64,000 nt of DNA from Anaerolineales bacterium UBA6055 (GTDB lineage: Bacteria; Chloroflexota; Anaerolineae; Aggregatilineales; Phototrophicaceae), in the NCBI GenBank assembly GCA_002428985.1, contig DIYL01000057.1, positions 186,001 to 250,000 on the forward strand, read 5' to 3'. Position numbers and translations under genes: made by a program. Each line of letters starts with the position of its first letter. The stretch's first letter is position 1. Under the pieces are notes generated by a model, which did not search any database, had not been told where the DNA came from, and worked only from the letters and a program-made list of their open reading frames with translations. Of the stretch, positions 18,617-28,034 are shown piece after piece.

Positions 18617-21600
18617 TTAGAACGTCTTTCGCATGGTACTAGTTAAAGAAGCAATACGCGAGTTCGCATTTCGTAGGTTATCACTCATAGACCGTAACAG
18701 TTCAATTGATAAATCAGGTTCTTGGTAGATTAGTGCTAACAGCGGTTCGCTACGGAGACGCAATAACAAAACATCGGTCTTAGCAACGGCTGATGCCGAG
18801 CGTGGACTATAATCAAAAATTGTCATTTCGCCAAACGCTGAATTAGAGCGATATGCAGCAAGCTCCGTAAAGTTATCGCTAGACTTACTAAAGATGCCGA
18901 TACTCACTATTCCATTAACAACAATATATAGCGAATCACCTCGATCGCCTTCGCGGAAAATCACATCATCCGCATTATATAGTTCTTCCTCACAGATGCT
19001 CGATAGTACTTTAAGCTGATCTACTGACACTCCTTGGAAAAATGTCACTTTCTTCAAGAAAATCATACGTTCAACAATTGATAACACAGATTCCTCCAAT
19101 GACTCGCGTGCATGATCAAGTATACTCTCGCCTCGCATATACCGTAATGCCGCACGGGCAGCTAGTTTTACCATCAAATCATCTTTTTGTGCAGAAAAGC
19201 GTAATGAAACCGCAACTGCATCCATCTTCAACATGCGTTGGCATGGATCGATTTCTACTGTTAAATCGGAGTTTTGTTCTAATTCGGGCCATATCTTACT
19301 AATATCAGGATGGTTACGACCAATTTCACCAAACGCGTACAATGTCACAGCACGCAACCAATCATCGTCCCCTCGAGCAATATCTAACAAAACGTCAAAC
19401 GTTTCCAATTCTTTCTCATCATTCATATTTGCCAATACCTTTGTTGTCATGCTTGGGTTAAGCATCGGCGAAATTCGACGAGATAGTTGAGGTGTTGTTA
19501 CCGATTCAAGGGCTTCCTGTGCATTAGAACGTGTACGACTATCAGGACTTTTCAATGACTCTTTGATCAAGTCAAGTGAGCCTGATTGGAACCGATAAGA
19601 CATCAACTCGAAAGTATCATCAATTTGTTCATTCAGCTCGCGTGAAATCGAATTTTCGAGGATAACAACACTAGAATAATTATGACACATTTCTAGCGCA
19701 TTCAGGCGGTTGTAATTACGGTAGATTCTTCCAACAGTTGCCTCAATATAGCGATCCAGCAACCCACCATATTCGTCATTGTTAATAACACTCAATGTAA
19801 TTGTCGCCATTTTGTTCTGCAAATCTTGCCCTGATTTCGCAAGCTCCAACAATTGTCCTACCACTGATGGACCAATTCTAGCTAAGGATTGTATTGCGAC
19901 ATCACGTACACGTGGCGAAGTATCCCCCAATGCACGAATTAATGCATTAACGGAATCTGTCACATCAATTCGAGCCAGCAATTCCAATTCCGCAAGCCGA
20001 ACACGCTCAACCCGATCATCCATAAAGAATGTGACCCGATCAGCAATTAAGTCATATATATCACGTGGGACATCATCTGTCCAAAGCTGAATAATAGACT
20101 CCGTTGCTTGTAACCGCACTTCATCATTAATGTCTTCCAAATAAGGCACTAGGGCGCGAACACGTTGAATATCTTCTAATTTACCCAAAATCTCTAATGC
20201 AACGAATCGTTCAGCAGGATTATTATTTCTAAGTAACTCAGTTAGATATTGCTCAGCTTGTTTGTTGTAAGGTTCTTGATTGGAGCGAATCAACGCGGTA
20301 ATGGTTGTCGCTTTCACATCTATATCATCATCCCCTAAAAGTGGCTGAATTAAAGCAATATAGTCCAATTCAAAGGTACCAATAACCCGCCCTAGCCCTG
20401 TAATTGCAATTTCACGAATGCGTGGATCATCATCACCCAACAATTCCTCATAAAGTAATCGCATTTCTTCAGTGCGAATATCTGTATGATAAATGACTTC
20501 AACTAGGTCACGCTGATAGCTACCGTCTGCCTGCCGAACCATGTCCGTTAAAATCGGTAAGGCATCACGTCCACCAATTTCAGCAATAATACTTGCCATA
20601 AACACTTTAAACTCAGGATCAGGGCTAGCTTTGATGTTATTAGCTAGTATCTGCATCGTCGCGCTATCTGTCACACCAATTTCATTACGTTGTGACAACA
20701 AAAATGAGAAACTATTTTGCTCCAACATTTCCACAGTTGCTTTGGTATATTCACGACGTAAGATAAGGGATGCAATTAAATAAATCAAACAGCCCGCGAT
20801 TAATGCAACTGGCAAAACCCATTCTGGCAATGCAGTGATAAACGTTAGTAATGCACCAGCAAGAATACCGCCGGTTGGTGACAAAATCGCATTAATGACA
20901 GATCGTGCACGCCCTTTTGCATGTAATGGAACAGCATTATTTAATAATGCAAAGACCGGATCACGGACAACGCGCCGTACACCTCGATAATTTGAATATC
21001 CATATGTAGCAGCAATCGCAATCAGGAATTCAGGTCCAACCGATGGCACAACAACTAAGCTAATCCCCACACCCAATACCAAGATTGGGTAAATGAGGTT
21101 CATATTCCCCAATCCAATCCGTCGTAAGATGATATTAAATACTGTAAATTGGAATATCAGTACAAAAACATTCGTAATACCGTCGATAGTAGCTGTATAC
21201 GTTGCAAATTTTGTCTGATCACCGTCGATCGAATCAAGTTGGAAAATTAGCTCTGCAACTCGAAATTCAACTATGGTATTCACCGCAATAAGTACAAGAG
21301 CAGAAATTGCCATCCAACGCAAAAATGACGAAGCCCCAACATATTGAAGACCTTCAACAAGACTCTTTATACCAGAGGTTTCGGTCTGATTGGATACAGC
21401 TGAACGGCGTGTCAACGGTTCCTCAGCAACACCACGCATCTCTAAGATGAAAGGTAATAAAGCAAATAATGCAGTCGATGCAATTAGGATTGCAATCCAG
21501 ATAACGATGATAGTGATATGACTCAGATCAACAGGCAATAGACCTGTAATTGGTGCGAAACTAAACCCTGCAATCATTGTCGCAAAGGGACGTGCAGCAC

Positions 21601-22048
21601 TCAACAATGGAAATATCCGCTTAGCAGCTTGTGTATCATACAAATCAATGATGTACGTAAACCAGTGGATAACCCAGATAAAAAAGAAAAAGCGATGGAG
21701 AATAAACAGAGACAAATACCCTATTTCGTCAAATGCACCTTGCGACACAATAATTGCACCTGTCACACTCACTGTGCCAATGATGCCAAATACCCCTAAA
21801 ATGAGCACCATTCGATTTTTCGGGATTCGATCAACATAAGCTGTGTATACAATAGACGCAACCACAACAAATATTGAACTCAGCAATTGTGCATTCGCAA
21901 GCCGATCGGCTTTTACCACCTCAGCACGAATAACATTTTCTGACCACACCAGACCAATAATGAACACAAAATAAATAATAGATAACACAGTGAACTGTGG
22001 CACTTCTTCTGGATGTACATTAAATATACGTCTGAATAATCGTCTCAC
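18617..22048 (-). CDS. Twelve-TM transporter-like protein with HEAT repeats and cNMP-binding domain
   Basis: A 1143-residue membrane protein with a composite structure. Residues 1-430 hold about twelve hydrophobic segments resembling the MFS/nucleotide-transporter (ATP:ADP antiporter-like) group. Residues 480-970 consist of HEAT-type alpha repeats (recurring patterns such as DDDIDVKATTITALI and DTSPRVRDVAIQSLARIG). Residues 1000-1110 form a cyclic-nucleotide-binding domain with cassette FGEMTIFDYSPRSASAVA. The layout suggests transport or signalling gated by a nucleotide, with the HEAT solenoid as a platform. The transported substrate is unknown, and ADP/ATP exchange is only a fold-level resemblance. 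Confidence 0.8.
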   Translation of the reverse strand: MRRLFRRIFNVHPEEVPQFTVLSIIYFVFIIGLVWSENVIRAEVVKADRLANAQLLSSIFVVVASIVYTAYVDRIPKNRMVLILGVFGIIGTVSVTGAIIVSQGAFDEIGYLSLFILHRFFFFIWVIHWFTYIIDLYDTQAAKRIFPLLSAARPFATMIAGFSFAPITGLLPVDLSHITIIVIWIAILIASTALFALLPFILEMRGVAEEPLTRRSAVSNQTETSGIKSLVEGLQYVGASSFLRWMAISALVLIAVNTIVEFRVAELIFQLDSIDGDQTKFATYTATIDGITNVFVLIFQFTVFNIILRRIGLGNMNLIYPILVLGVGISLVVVPSVGPEFLIAIAATYGYSNYRGVRRVVRDPVFALLNNAVPLHAKGRARSVINAILSPTGGILAGALLTFITALPEWVLPVALIAGCLIYLIASLILRREYTKATVEMLEQNSFSFLLSQRNEIGVTDSATMQILANNIKASPDPEFKVFMASIIAEIGGRDALPILTDMVRQADGSYQRDLVEVIYHTDIRTEEMRLLYEELLGDDDPRIREIAITGLGRVIGTFELDYIALIQPLLGDDDIDVKATTITALIRSNQEPYNKQAEQYLTELLRNNNPAERFVALEILGKLEDIQRVRALVPYLEDINDEVRLQATESIIQLWTDDVPRDIYDLIADRVTFFMDDRVERVRLAELELLARIDVTDSVNALIRALGDTSPRVRDVAIQSLARIGPSVVGQLLELAKSGQDLQNKMATITLSVINNDEYGGLLDRYIEATVGRIYRNYNRLNALEMCHNYSSVVILENSISRELNEQIDDTFELMSYRFQSGSLDLIKESLKSPDSRTRSNAQEALESVTTPQLSRRISPMLNPSMTTKVLANMNDEKELETFDVLLDIARGDDDWLRAVTLYAFGEIGRNHPDISKIWPELEQNSDLTVEIDPCQRMLKMDAVAVSLRFSAQKDDLMVKLAARAALRYMRGESILDHARESLEESVLSIVERMIFLKKVTFFQGVSVDQLKVLSSICEEELYNADDVIFREGDRGDSLYIVVNGIVSIGIFSKSSDNFTELAAYRSNSAFGEMTIFDYSPRSASAVAKTDVLLLRLRSEPLLALIYQEPDLSIELLRSMSDNLRNANSRIASLTSTMRKTF

Positions 22049-22114
22049 AAAAACGCCTTACTAGAAAATTTCTAAATCTACACCCACACGTTATACATCA
22101 TTTTACCGTATACA

Positions 22115-22152
22115 ACAAAAAACCGCGCATGGTCGAGACCGATACGCGGTTT
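22115..22152 (-). terminator. Terminator after the TIR-WD40 gene
   Basis: On the minus strand an 8-bp stem AAACCGCG / CGCGGTTT, with a nested GGTC/GACC, is followed by a T-run (TTTTTTG). Confidence 0.75.
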
Positions 22153-22173
22153 AACTATGTCTTGTTGTCTAAT

Positions 22174-25017
22174 TTAATTCGTCTCGCAATCCGGTACTGC
22201 AACACGGTAAATCTGTGCCTCATTGCATGATAAGTCGCGTACAAACCGATTCAAATTTGTCCACTCAATTAACTGTTCAACTGAATGAATATGCCAAATC
22301 TTAATCGTATCATCCCATGATCCCGAAACAGCGAACCGACCATCAGGACTAAATGCAGCCTGATTGACCCATGTATCATGTCCACTAAAGATGCGCAGTT
22401 CCAAACCTGTTACACTCCATAGGCGGATTGTCGCATCTGCTGATGATGTCAGAATCTTTGAATCATCCGAACTAAACATAACCGTACGAACCTGTCCACT
22501 ATGACCTTCAAATACGGTCAATAGTCGTCCAGTTTCTGTTTCCCACAGGCGGATTGTTGCGTCGGCTGATCCTGTAGCCAACAAAGAGCCATCACTGCTA
22601 AAAGCAGCAGAATTAATACGACTGGAATGTCCCAAATACTCCTGAACAACCTCACCGGTTTCAATATTAATCAATCGTGCAGTGTTTGCACCAGATAAGA
22701 AATGAGTCCCATTAGGTGTGAAAACGACCGACCGCAATTGACCATCATCACCTGCATATTCATCAATTAAATCCTGTGTTTCGATGTCCCACAGCCGAAC
22801 CTTCGTATCATTCGATCCTGTTAGAACATAACGTCCGTCAGGGCTAACCGCTACTGTCGTCACCCAATTATCATGGGGTTCAAGAATGCCAATCGACTCA
22901 TAAGTTTCCATATCCCAAATACGCGCTGTATTGTCTTCACTACCAGAAACTAACAACGAACCATCTGGTGAATATGCAATCGTCCATACATCATCGGTAT
23001 GCTGATCCAAGCGTGCAATTTGTTGGCGGGTATCAACATCCCAGATGCGAATCAATTCATCAAGCCCTGCCGATGCAATCGTATAGCCATCCTCATAATC
23101 AGGGCTATAGATCGTGGCAAAGATATTATCCGTATGCCCCGGTAAAGTCAGAACTTCAGCTCCATTCGCCAAATCCCAGACACGCACGGTTGTATCATCA
23201 CTACCGGATAATGCATAGCGCCCATCATCACTGATGGTAATCGCACGAACCACCCCACCATGTCCTTCAAATCGACGTAATTCAACACCAGTGCTTGTAT
23301 CCCAAACACGGAAGCTATTTTCACGCCAAGCACTTGATAGAGCCAATTGTCCGTCTACACTAAATGCGACACTATTGACATAACTACCATGCCCAAGAAA
23401 TTCACGGATAAGTTCGCCTGTCGTTGTGTCCCATAAACGCATCGGAATCCCAAAGCTGCCTAGAATTTGTGAGCCATCTGGGCTAAATGTCACACTACCC
23501 ACATCCAAGTTAGGTTCATCCATCACATCATGTTGATAGTAACGAATCACTTCGCGTCCAGTTTCCAGATCCCACAAAGTCGGCGGTGTATCAATTGCAA
23601 GCGACACAGCGAGGTTAAGTTCTTGAGGATGGAATGCAACATCCACAATTTTCCCAAGATGACGACGATAAATACCAATTTGTTCACCAGACTGTACATC
23701 CCATAGACGCATCGTACGATCGGCAGACCCAGTTAGGATACGACCACCAGACATATCAAAAGTAACTGTTGTCACATCATCTTCATGACCTTCGAAGCGT
23801 CGAATCTCTTCACCTGTAGCAACATTCCATAAAATCACATCGCCTCGAATACATTCTTCATTGGCAGTATCTTCACGTTCTCCGCACGCGACAGAAACTA
23901 GCAATTCCATACTTGGGTCAAAGTCAATCGCATTAATCCGATCTGTATGTGCTCCAAATGTTTGTATTTGCTCATTTGTCTCTACATTCCATACAAGTAG
24001 CACACCATTATCATCACCAGATGCCGCGAGCAATCCATCAGCGCTGAATGCAACCGCATGAACAGGAACTTCATGTTGTGTAAATCGACTCACAGTTCCT
24101 GCACTGTATGCAGCTTCTGCTAAAGCACGTTCAGTCTCACCACTACGTTGTTCAGGATCATCACCACCATTCGCAGCTAATGCTAAAGCGATGCTTAGAT
24201 CTGTATTGTTATTTGTCAATGCAACCTGAGAATTCGCAGCCAGAGATAGTAATTGGGCACGTTCGCGTTGTCGGACAGCTTCAGCTCGCTGAACCTCCGC
24301 TTCATCACGTTGATTTTGGGCTTCAACCGCTTGGAAAAGTGCAAATACAGCTGAAATAACAGCAACCACAATCCCGACAGCAATACCAATAAATAGTGCT
24401 CTTTCACGCTTCCGCCACTTTTCTGCGACCTGACTTGCCTGAATATACTCAGTCTGAACTTCATTAACTTCAGGTTCTTTACCCTCAGCATGCTCAAGCC
24501 ATTCCAACGCTTCACTAAGATCGTTTCCACGAATGACAAAACTGGTGTCACGTCCACGCTGATCCCATTCCAAAGCACGGGTTAGAATCCGTGTATGAAT
24601 ACGAGCGTGCTCTAGATCAGTATCTAGTGCATCAGTCAATAATTTGAGGTTTTCTTTGTATTCATCATCTGTACGCATAAAAGTCCAGTTATGCGAAGAA
24701 ATTTTGGGGTGCAATGCAGCTTTATCATGAGCTTCTATCAATTCACGATATAACAGAGGCACAAACCGTTTATTCATATTAATGGCATGTTCAATCTCTG
24801 CTGCACAAACTTCGGAGCGAACAGAATCGGGGCTAATCACAAACAAGAAAGCATCAGCGGCTTCAATCCCCGCTTTGATCTCTTCAAACCAATCCGCGGT
24901 AAGCGGAATGCTCTCCCAATCAACCCATACTTCCCGACCATCTTCAACAAGCTCATCAACAAGTTGTCGTACAAAACCTTGGTCTCTACGAGAATAGGAG
25001 ATAAACGCATCGGACAT
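22174..25017 (-). CDS. TIR-domain membrane protein with fourteen WD40 repeats
   Basis: A 947-residue protein. The N-terminal TIR domain (about residues 1-135) opens MSDAFISYSRRDQ. It contains the pattern S-x-V-C-x-x-E, in which E74 lines up with the catalytic Glu of NAD-cleaving TIR domains. One transmembrane helix lies near 207-230, then an Arg/Glu-rich coiled coil. About fourteen WD40 repeats fill 300-930, ending in motifs such as VLLVWNVE, MRLWDVQ, VRVWDLA and IRLWETE, enough for two seven-bladed propellers. By family, the TIR part could hydrolyse NAD or make a signal nucleotide, and the propellers would sense a partner. A defence role is possible but not shown: no linked effector or CRISPR gene is present. 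Confidence 0.87.
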   Translation of the reverse strand: MSDAFISYSRRDQGFVRQLVDELVEDGREVWVDWESIPLTADWFEEIKAGIEAADAFLFVISPDSVRSEVCAAEIEHAINMNKRFVPLLYRELIEAHDKAALHPKISSHNWTFMRTDDEYKENLKLLTDALDTDLEHARIHTRILTRALEWDQRGRDTSFVIRGNDLSEALEWLEHAEGKEPEVNEVQTEYIQASQVAEKWRKRERALFIGIAVGIVVAVISAVFALFQAVEAQNQRDEAEVQRAEAVRQRERAQLLSLAANSQVALTNNNTDLSIALALAANGGDDPEQRSGETERALAEAAYSAGTVSRFTQHEVPVHAVAFSADGLLAASGDDNGVLLVWNVETNEQIQTFGAHTDRINAIDFDPSMELLVSVACGEREDTANEECIRGDVILWNVATGEEIRRFEGHEDDVTTVTFDMSGGRILTGSADRTMRLWDVQSGEQIGIYRRHLGKIVDVAFHPQELNLAVSLAIDTPPTLWDLETGREVIRYYQHDVMDEPNLDVGSVTFSPDGSQILGSFGIPMRLWDTTTGELIREFLGHGSYVNSVAFSVDGQLALSSAWRENSFRVWDTSTGVELRRFEGHGGVVRAITISDDGRYALSGSDDTTVRVWDLANGAEVLTLPGHTDNIFATIYSPDYEDGYTIASAGLDELIRIWDVDTRQQIARLDQHTDDVWTIAYSPDGSLLVSGSEDNTARIWDMETYESIGILEPHDNWVTTVAVSPDGRYVLTGSNDTKVRLWDIETQDLIDEYAGDDGQLRSVVFTPNGTHFLSGANTARLINIETGEVVQEYLGHSSRINSAAFSSDGSLLATGSADATIRLWETETGRLLTVFEGHSGQVRTVMFSSDDSKILTSSADATIRLWSVTGLELRIFSGHDTWVNQAAFSPDGRFAVSGSWDDTIKIWHIHSVEQLIEWTNLNRFVRDLSCNEAQIYRVAVPDCETN

Positions 25018-25089
25018 GAAAATAAACCCCTTATTGGATTACCAGCCAGTTATAATCATCGCACAATTAACCATTATATACTACCAAGT

Positions 25090-25174
25090 GTATTCGAATA
25101 CCCTATTGATGACAAAATCTCATATAGACTTATTTACAGTCATCTTGCTAAACCATAACAACCCCAGTGGTTTA
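25090..25174. promoter_or_regulatory. Palindromes in the TIR-WD40 / MFS divergent region
   Basis: The 268-base gap between the divergent genes holds a perfect 12-base palindrome GTATTCGAATAC (25090-25101). It also has a 7-bp inverted repeat TAAACCA-N12-TGGTTTA (25149-25174). Both have the size of transcription-factor operators. No regulator gene lies nearby to match them. Confidence 0.35.
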
Positions 25175-25285
25175 ACACATATTAATCATAGCATGATCTG
25201 CAGAATATGAGATCAAACCGTGACGAACCTTATCTAACACGTTATGATACCGTTATAAATATTTCGTGAAAGAATTAGGTGTTAT

Positions 25286-26476
25286 TTGAAAAACGATAAG
25301 AAGTACCTCATTTTTATTGCCTACGGAACATTTATTGTAATTGGGATTGCCAGCGGTTTATTGAACATTGCATGGACATACATGCAAGTTACATTTGATG
25401 TCTCGTTAGATTCATTAGGAACACTTCTAACTGCAGGTACAGTTGGTGGATTAATCGCAGCATTCATGAGTGGCTATTTGATCGGTAAATTTACAATCGG
25501 TAAAGTCATTCTAGGGGGCGCTCTACTCACAGGTATTGGACTAATTGGCTACGCAGTCGCACCAATTTGGATTCTACTGTTACTAGTCGCTTTCATCACT
25601 AGCCTAGGTAAAGGCACCATTGATGCAGGTCTAAATAACTTTGCCTCAGCAAACTATGGTGCGACCGAAATGAATTGGCTTCATGCATGTTGGGGAATTG
25701 GCTTAACAATTGCACCATCCATTGTCACATTTATCGTACTGACGATGGAACAGGGCTGGCAAGTAAGTTATGTTATTGTCGGCATTATTTCACTAGCAAT
25801 TGGTGGAATTATCTTCTTCACATTACCCCTTTGGCGCATCAATAAAACAAAAAACAACGAGACTAATGAAGAAGTAGAGGGAGCAGAGATCAGTGAAACT
25901 GTCCGTCGCCCTATTGTGCTTATCAGCGTTCTATTTTTCTTCGTTTATGGTGGATTGGAAATTGGCACAGGTCAATTAGCAAACACGCTATTTGTGGAAG
26001 GGCGAGGAATTCCACAAGAAGTTTCCAGTGGGTGGGTAAGTGCCTATTGGGGAAGTTTTACCTTAGGGCGCATGTTAATGGGGCTCTTCGCTATGCGTAT
26101 TGGCGACAAGACTCTACTCTATATGAGTATGTTTACGTCAGTCATTGGCAGCCTGCTACTCTTCCTCAACTTACAACAAACATTGAGTTTCGTTGGACTC
26201 ATGCTGCTCGGGTTTGGTCAAGCAGCTATTTTCCCGATCCTCATATCACAAACTCCATCACGAGTCGGTATTCGTCATGCAGCTAATGCAATTGGTTTTC
26301 AAGTCGGGTTTGCAGGATTGGGGGGTGCAGCACTCGGTGGTCTAGCGGGTATCATCGCAGAAAACTTAGGTGTCGAAACAATCAGTGCGTTTATCTTTGC
26401 AACATCAATTGCATTATTTAGCATTTATCAGCTTATTCTTTGGTGGGAGAAAAGACAACAATTACAAACCACCTAG
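25286..26476 (+). CDS. MFS transporter of the cell-wall sugar recovery operon
   Basis: A 396-residue, twelve-helix major facilitator protein, closest in look to the FucP/YbjJ-type sugar transporters, with a cytoplasmic loop near residue 190. Translation seems to start at a TTG codon, since the Lys-rich cytoplasmic lead KNDKKYL precedes the first helix and no ATG fits. It lies 11 bases ahead of nagZ, so its likely role is import of muropeptide sugars such as GlcNAc-MurNAc or anhydro-sugars. That substrate is inferred from context only. Confidence 0.75.
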   Translation: MKNDKKYLIFIAYGTFIVIGIASGLLNIAWTYMQVTFDVSLDSLGTLLTAGTVGGLIAAFMSGYLIGKFTIGKVILGGALLTGIGLIGYAVAPIWILLLLVAFITSLGKGTIDAGLNNFASANYGATEMNWLHACWGIGLTIAPSIVTFIVLTMEQGWQVSYVIVGIISLAIGGIIFFTLPLWRINKTKNNETNEEVEGAEISETVRRPIVLISVLFFFVYGGLEIGTGQLANTLFVEGRGIPQEVSSGWVSAYWGSFTLGRMLMGLFAMRIGDKTLLYMSMFTSVIGSLLLFLNLQQTLSFVGLMLLGFGQAAIFPILISQTPSRVGIRHAANAIGFQVGFAGLGGAALGGLAGIIAENLGVETISAFIFATSIALFSIYQLILWWEKRQQLQTT

Positions 26477-26487
26477 CGAGGGTAATT

Positions 26488-28029
26488 ATGTTTACACTTG
26501 AAGAGAAAGTCGGGCAACTGATGATGGTCGGATTTGAAGGTACAACCCTACCCGACCATATCCAACGATGGCTTGAAACAGGTCGAATTGGCGGCGTATA
26601 TCTATTTGCCCGTAACATTGAATCACCAGCACAAGTCAAAAAACTTATTGATGACTGTCATACAGTAGCCAAATACCCGATTTTAGTCGGAATCGATCAA
26701 GAAGGCGGTGTTGTCGCACGTTTACGCGAAGGCTTTACAGAAAGCCCCGGCGCAATGGCACTTGCTGCATCCGGTGATACACAACTCGCAGATGACATGG
26801 CATATATCATGGGACAAGAATTGTTAGCAATGGGCATCAATTGGAATTTTGCCCCAGTTGCAGACATCACGCATAACATAGATAATGCTTCTGTTGGAAC
26901 ACGATCAGTTGGAATGGATAAAGAACAAGTCAGTACATTTGTTCAAGCCCAAATTAGTGGATTCCAACGTGCCGGCGTGATTGCAACCGTTAAACATTTC
27001 CCAGGACTCGGGAAAACCTCTGTTGATACACATGATGCCCTAGCGCGTATTTCGGGGTCTGTAGACTATTTGTATGAGCAAGACCTTGTACCCTTTCGCG
27101 GTGCAATCGATAGTGGTGTTGACTGTGTCATGACTACTCATGTAATGTTTGAAGAGCTAGACAACAATCATCCAGCCACATTATCACCCATAGTCATTAA
27201 TAAACTTCTACGGACAGACATCGGCTATGATGGTGCAGTGTGCACTGATTGTATGGAAATGAACGCCATTACCAATGAATATGGGGCAGCAGAATCGGCG
27301 ATATTAACGATATTAGCAGGTGTCGATATGGTGATGTTCTCACACACACAAGAACGCCAAAAGATAGCTTATCAAGCTGTCCTAGGAGCAGTCAAATCAG
27401 GCCGTATCAGCGAAGAGCGACTTGATAAATCTGTCAGTCGTATTCAAAATCTAAAAGATCAATACGCAATCAAGAATCGACCATCCTTGGATATAATTGC
27501 GAGTGAGCCCCACAAAGCAGTCGCTCAAAAAGCAGCAAATGCTGGTACTGTACTTGTCAAAGCAGGGGAACATTTCCCACTTTCATCAGATAGTGCAAAT
27601 ATCGTTTGTATCGAATTTTCGACACGAGTCATATCGGATGCTGTTGGTGCGGGTCCACGTGATGGCTTTATGGAAAAACTCAAGGCACAAAACCCATCAG
27701 CCGATTGCCATATCATTGACCCACTGACTATTAACGATAGCGTTATAGAAAAAGTACTCAAACTTGTTGAATCAGCAGAAACAGTTATTCTAGCAACACG
27801 CAATGCCCATATGCTCGATAAACAAGCGGAGTTAGCCCAGACTATCATCACCCTTAGCAAAAACACAATTCTTGTCAGTTTACGTAACCCATATGATGCA
27901 GGCATTTTGGGTGATGCAGATACAATCATTTGTACAAATGGTGATAGTACACCATCACTTAAATCAGCTAATGATGCGATATTTGGACTCTATACACCAA
28001 CCGGTGAACTCACGGTCACATTAAGTTAA
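26488..28029 (+). CDS. nagZ: Beta-N-acetylhexosaminidase (NagZ-like, GH3)
   Basis: This glycoside hydrolase family 3 enzyme removes GlcNAc from muropeptides. It has 513 residues: a TIM barrel and a C-terminal alpha/beta domain as in the longer Bacillus-type enzyme. KHFPGLGKTSVDTHD (about 170-185) carries the catalytic Asp-His dyad on its loop, and the nucleophile Asp is in AVCTDCMEMNA near 248. ATG 26488 is chosen because it has GAGGG upstream and gives the typical MFTLEEKVGQLMMVGFEG start. No signal peptide is present, so it should act in the cytoplasm, unlike the secreted Bacillus enzyme. It is second in a tight operon. Confidence 0.92.
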   Translation: MFTLEEKVGQLMMVGFEGTTLPDHIQRWLETGRIGGVYLFARNIESPAQVKKLIDDCHTVAKYPILVGIDQEGGVVARLREGFTESPGAMALAASGDTQLADDMAYIMGQELLAMGINWNFAPVADITHNIDNASVGTRSVGMDKEQVSTFVQAQISGFQRAGVIATVKHFPGLGKTSVDTHDALARISGSVDYLYEQDLVPFRGAIDSGVDCVMTTHVMFEELDNNHPATLSPIVINKLLRTDIGYDGAVCTDCMEMNAITNEYGAAESAILTILAGVDMVMFSHTQERQKIAYQAVLGAVKSGRISEERLDKSVSRIQNLKDQYAIKNRPSLDIIASEPHKAVAQKAANAGTVLVKAGEHFPLSSDSANIVCIEFSTRVISDAVGAGPRDGFMEKLKAQNPSADCHIIDPLTINDSVIEKVLKLVESAETVILATRNAHMLDKQAELAQTIITLSKNTILVSLRNPYDAGILGDADTIICTNGDSTPSLKSANDAIFGLYTPTGELTVTLS

Positions 28030-28034
28030 CGATT

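Noticed and set aside
18617..22048. Naming the transporter domain an ATP:ADP translocase.
   Set aside because: The fold is similar, but the resemblance is weak, typical translocase residues were not identified, and such activity would be unexpected in a free-living bacterium.
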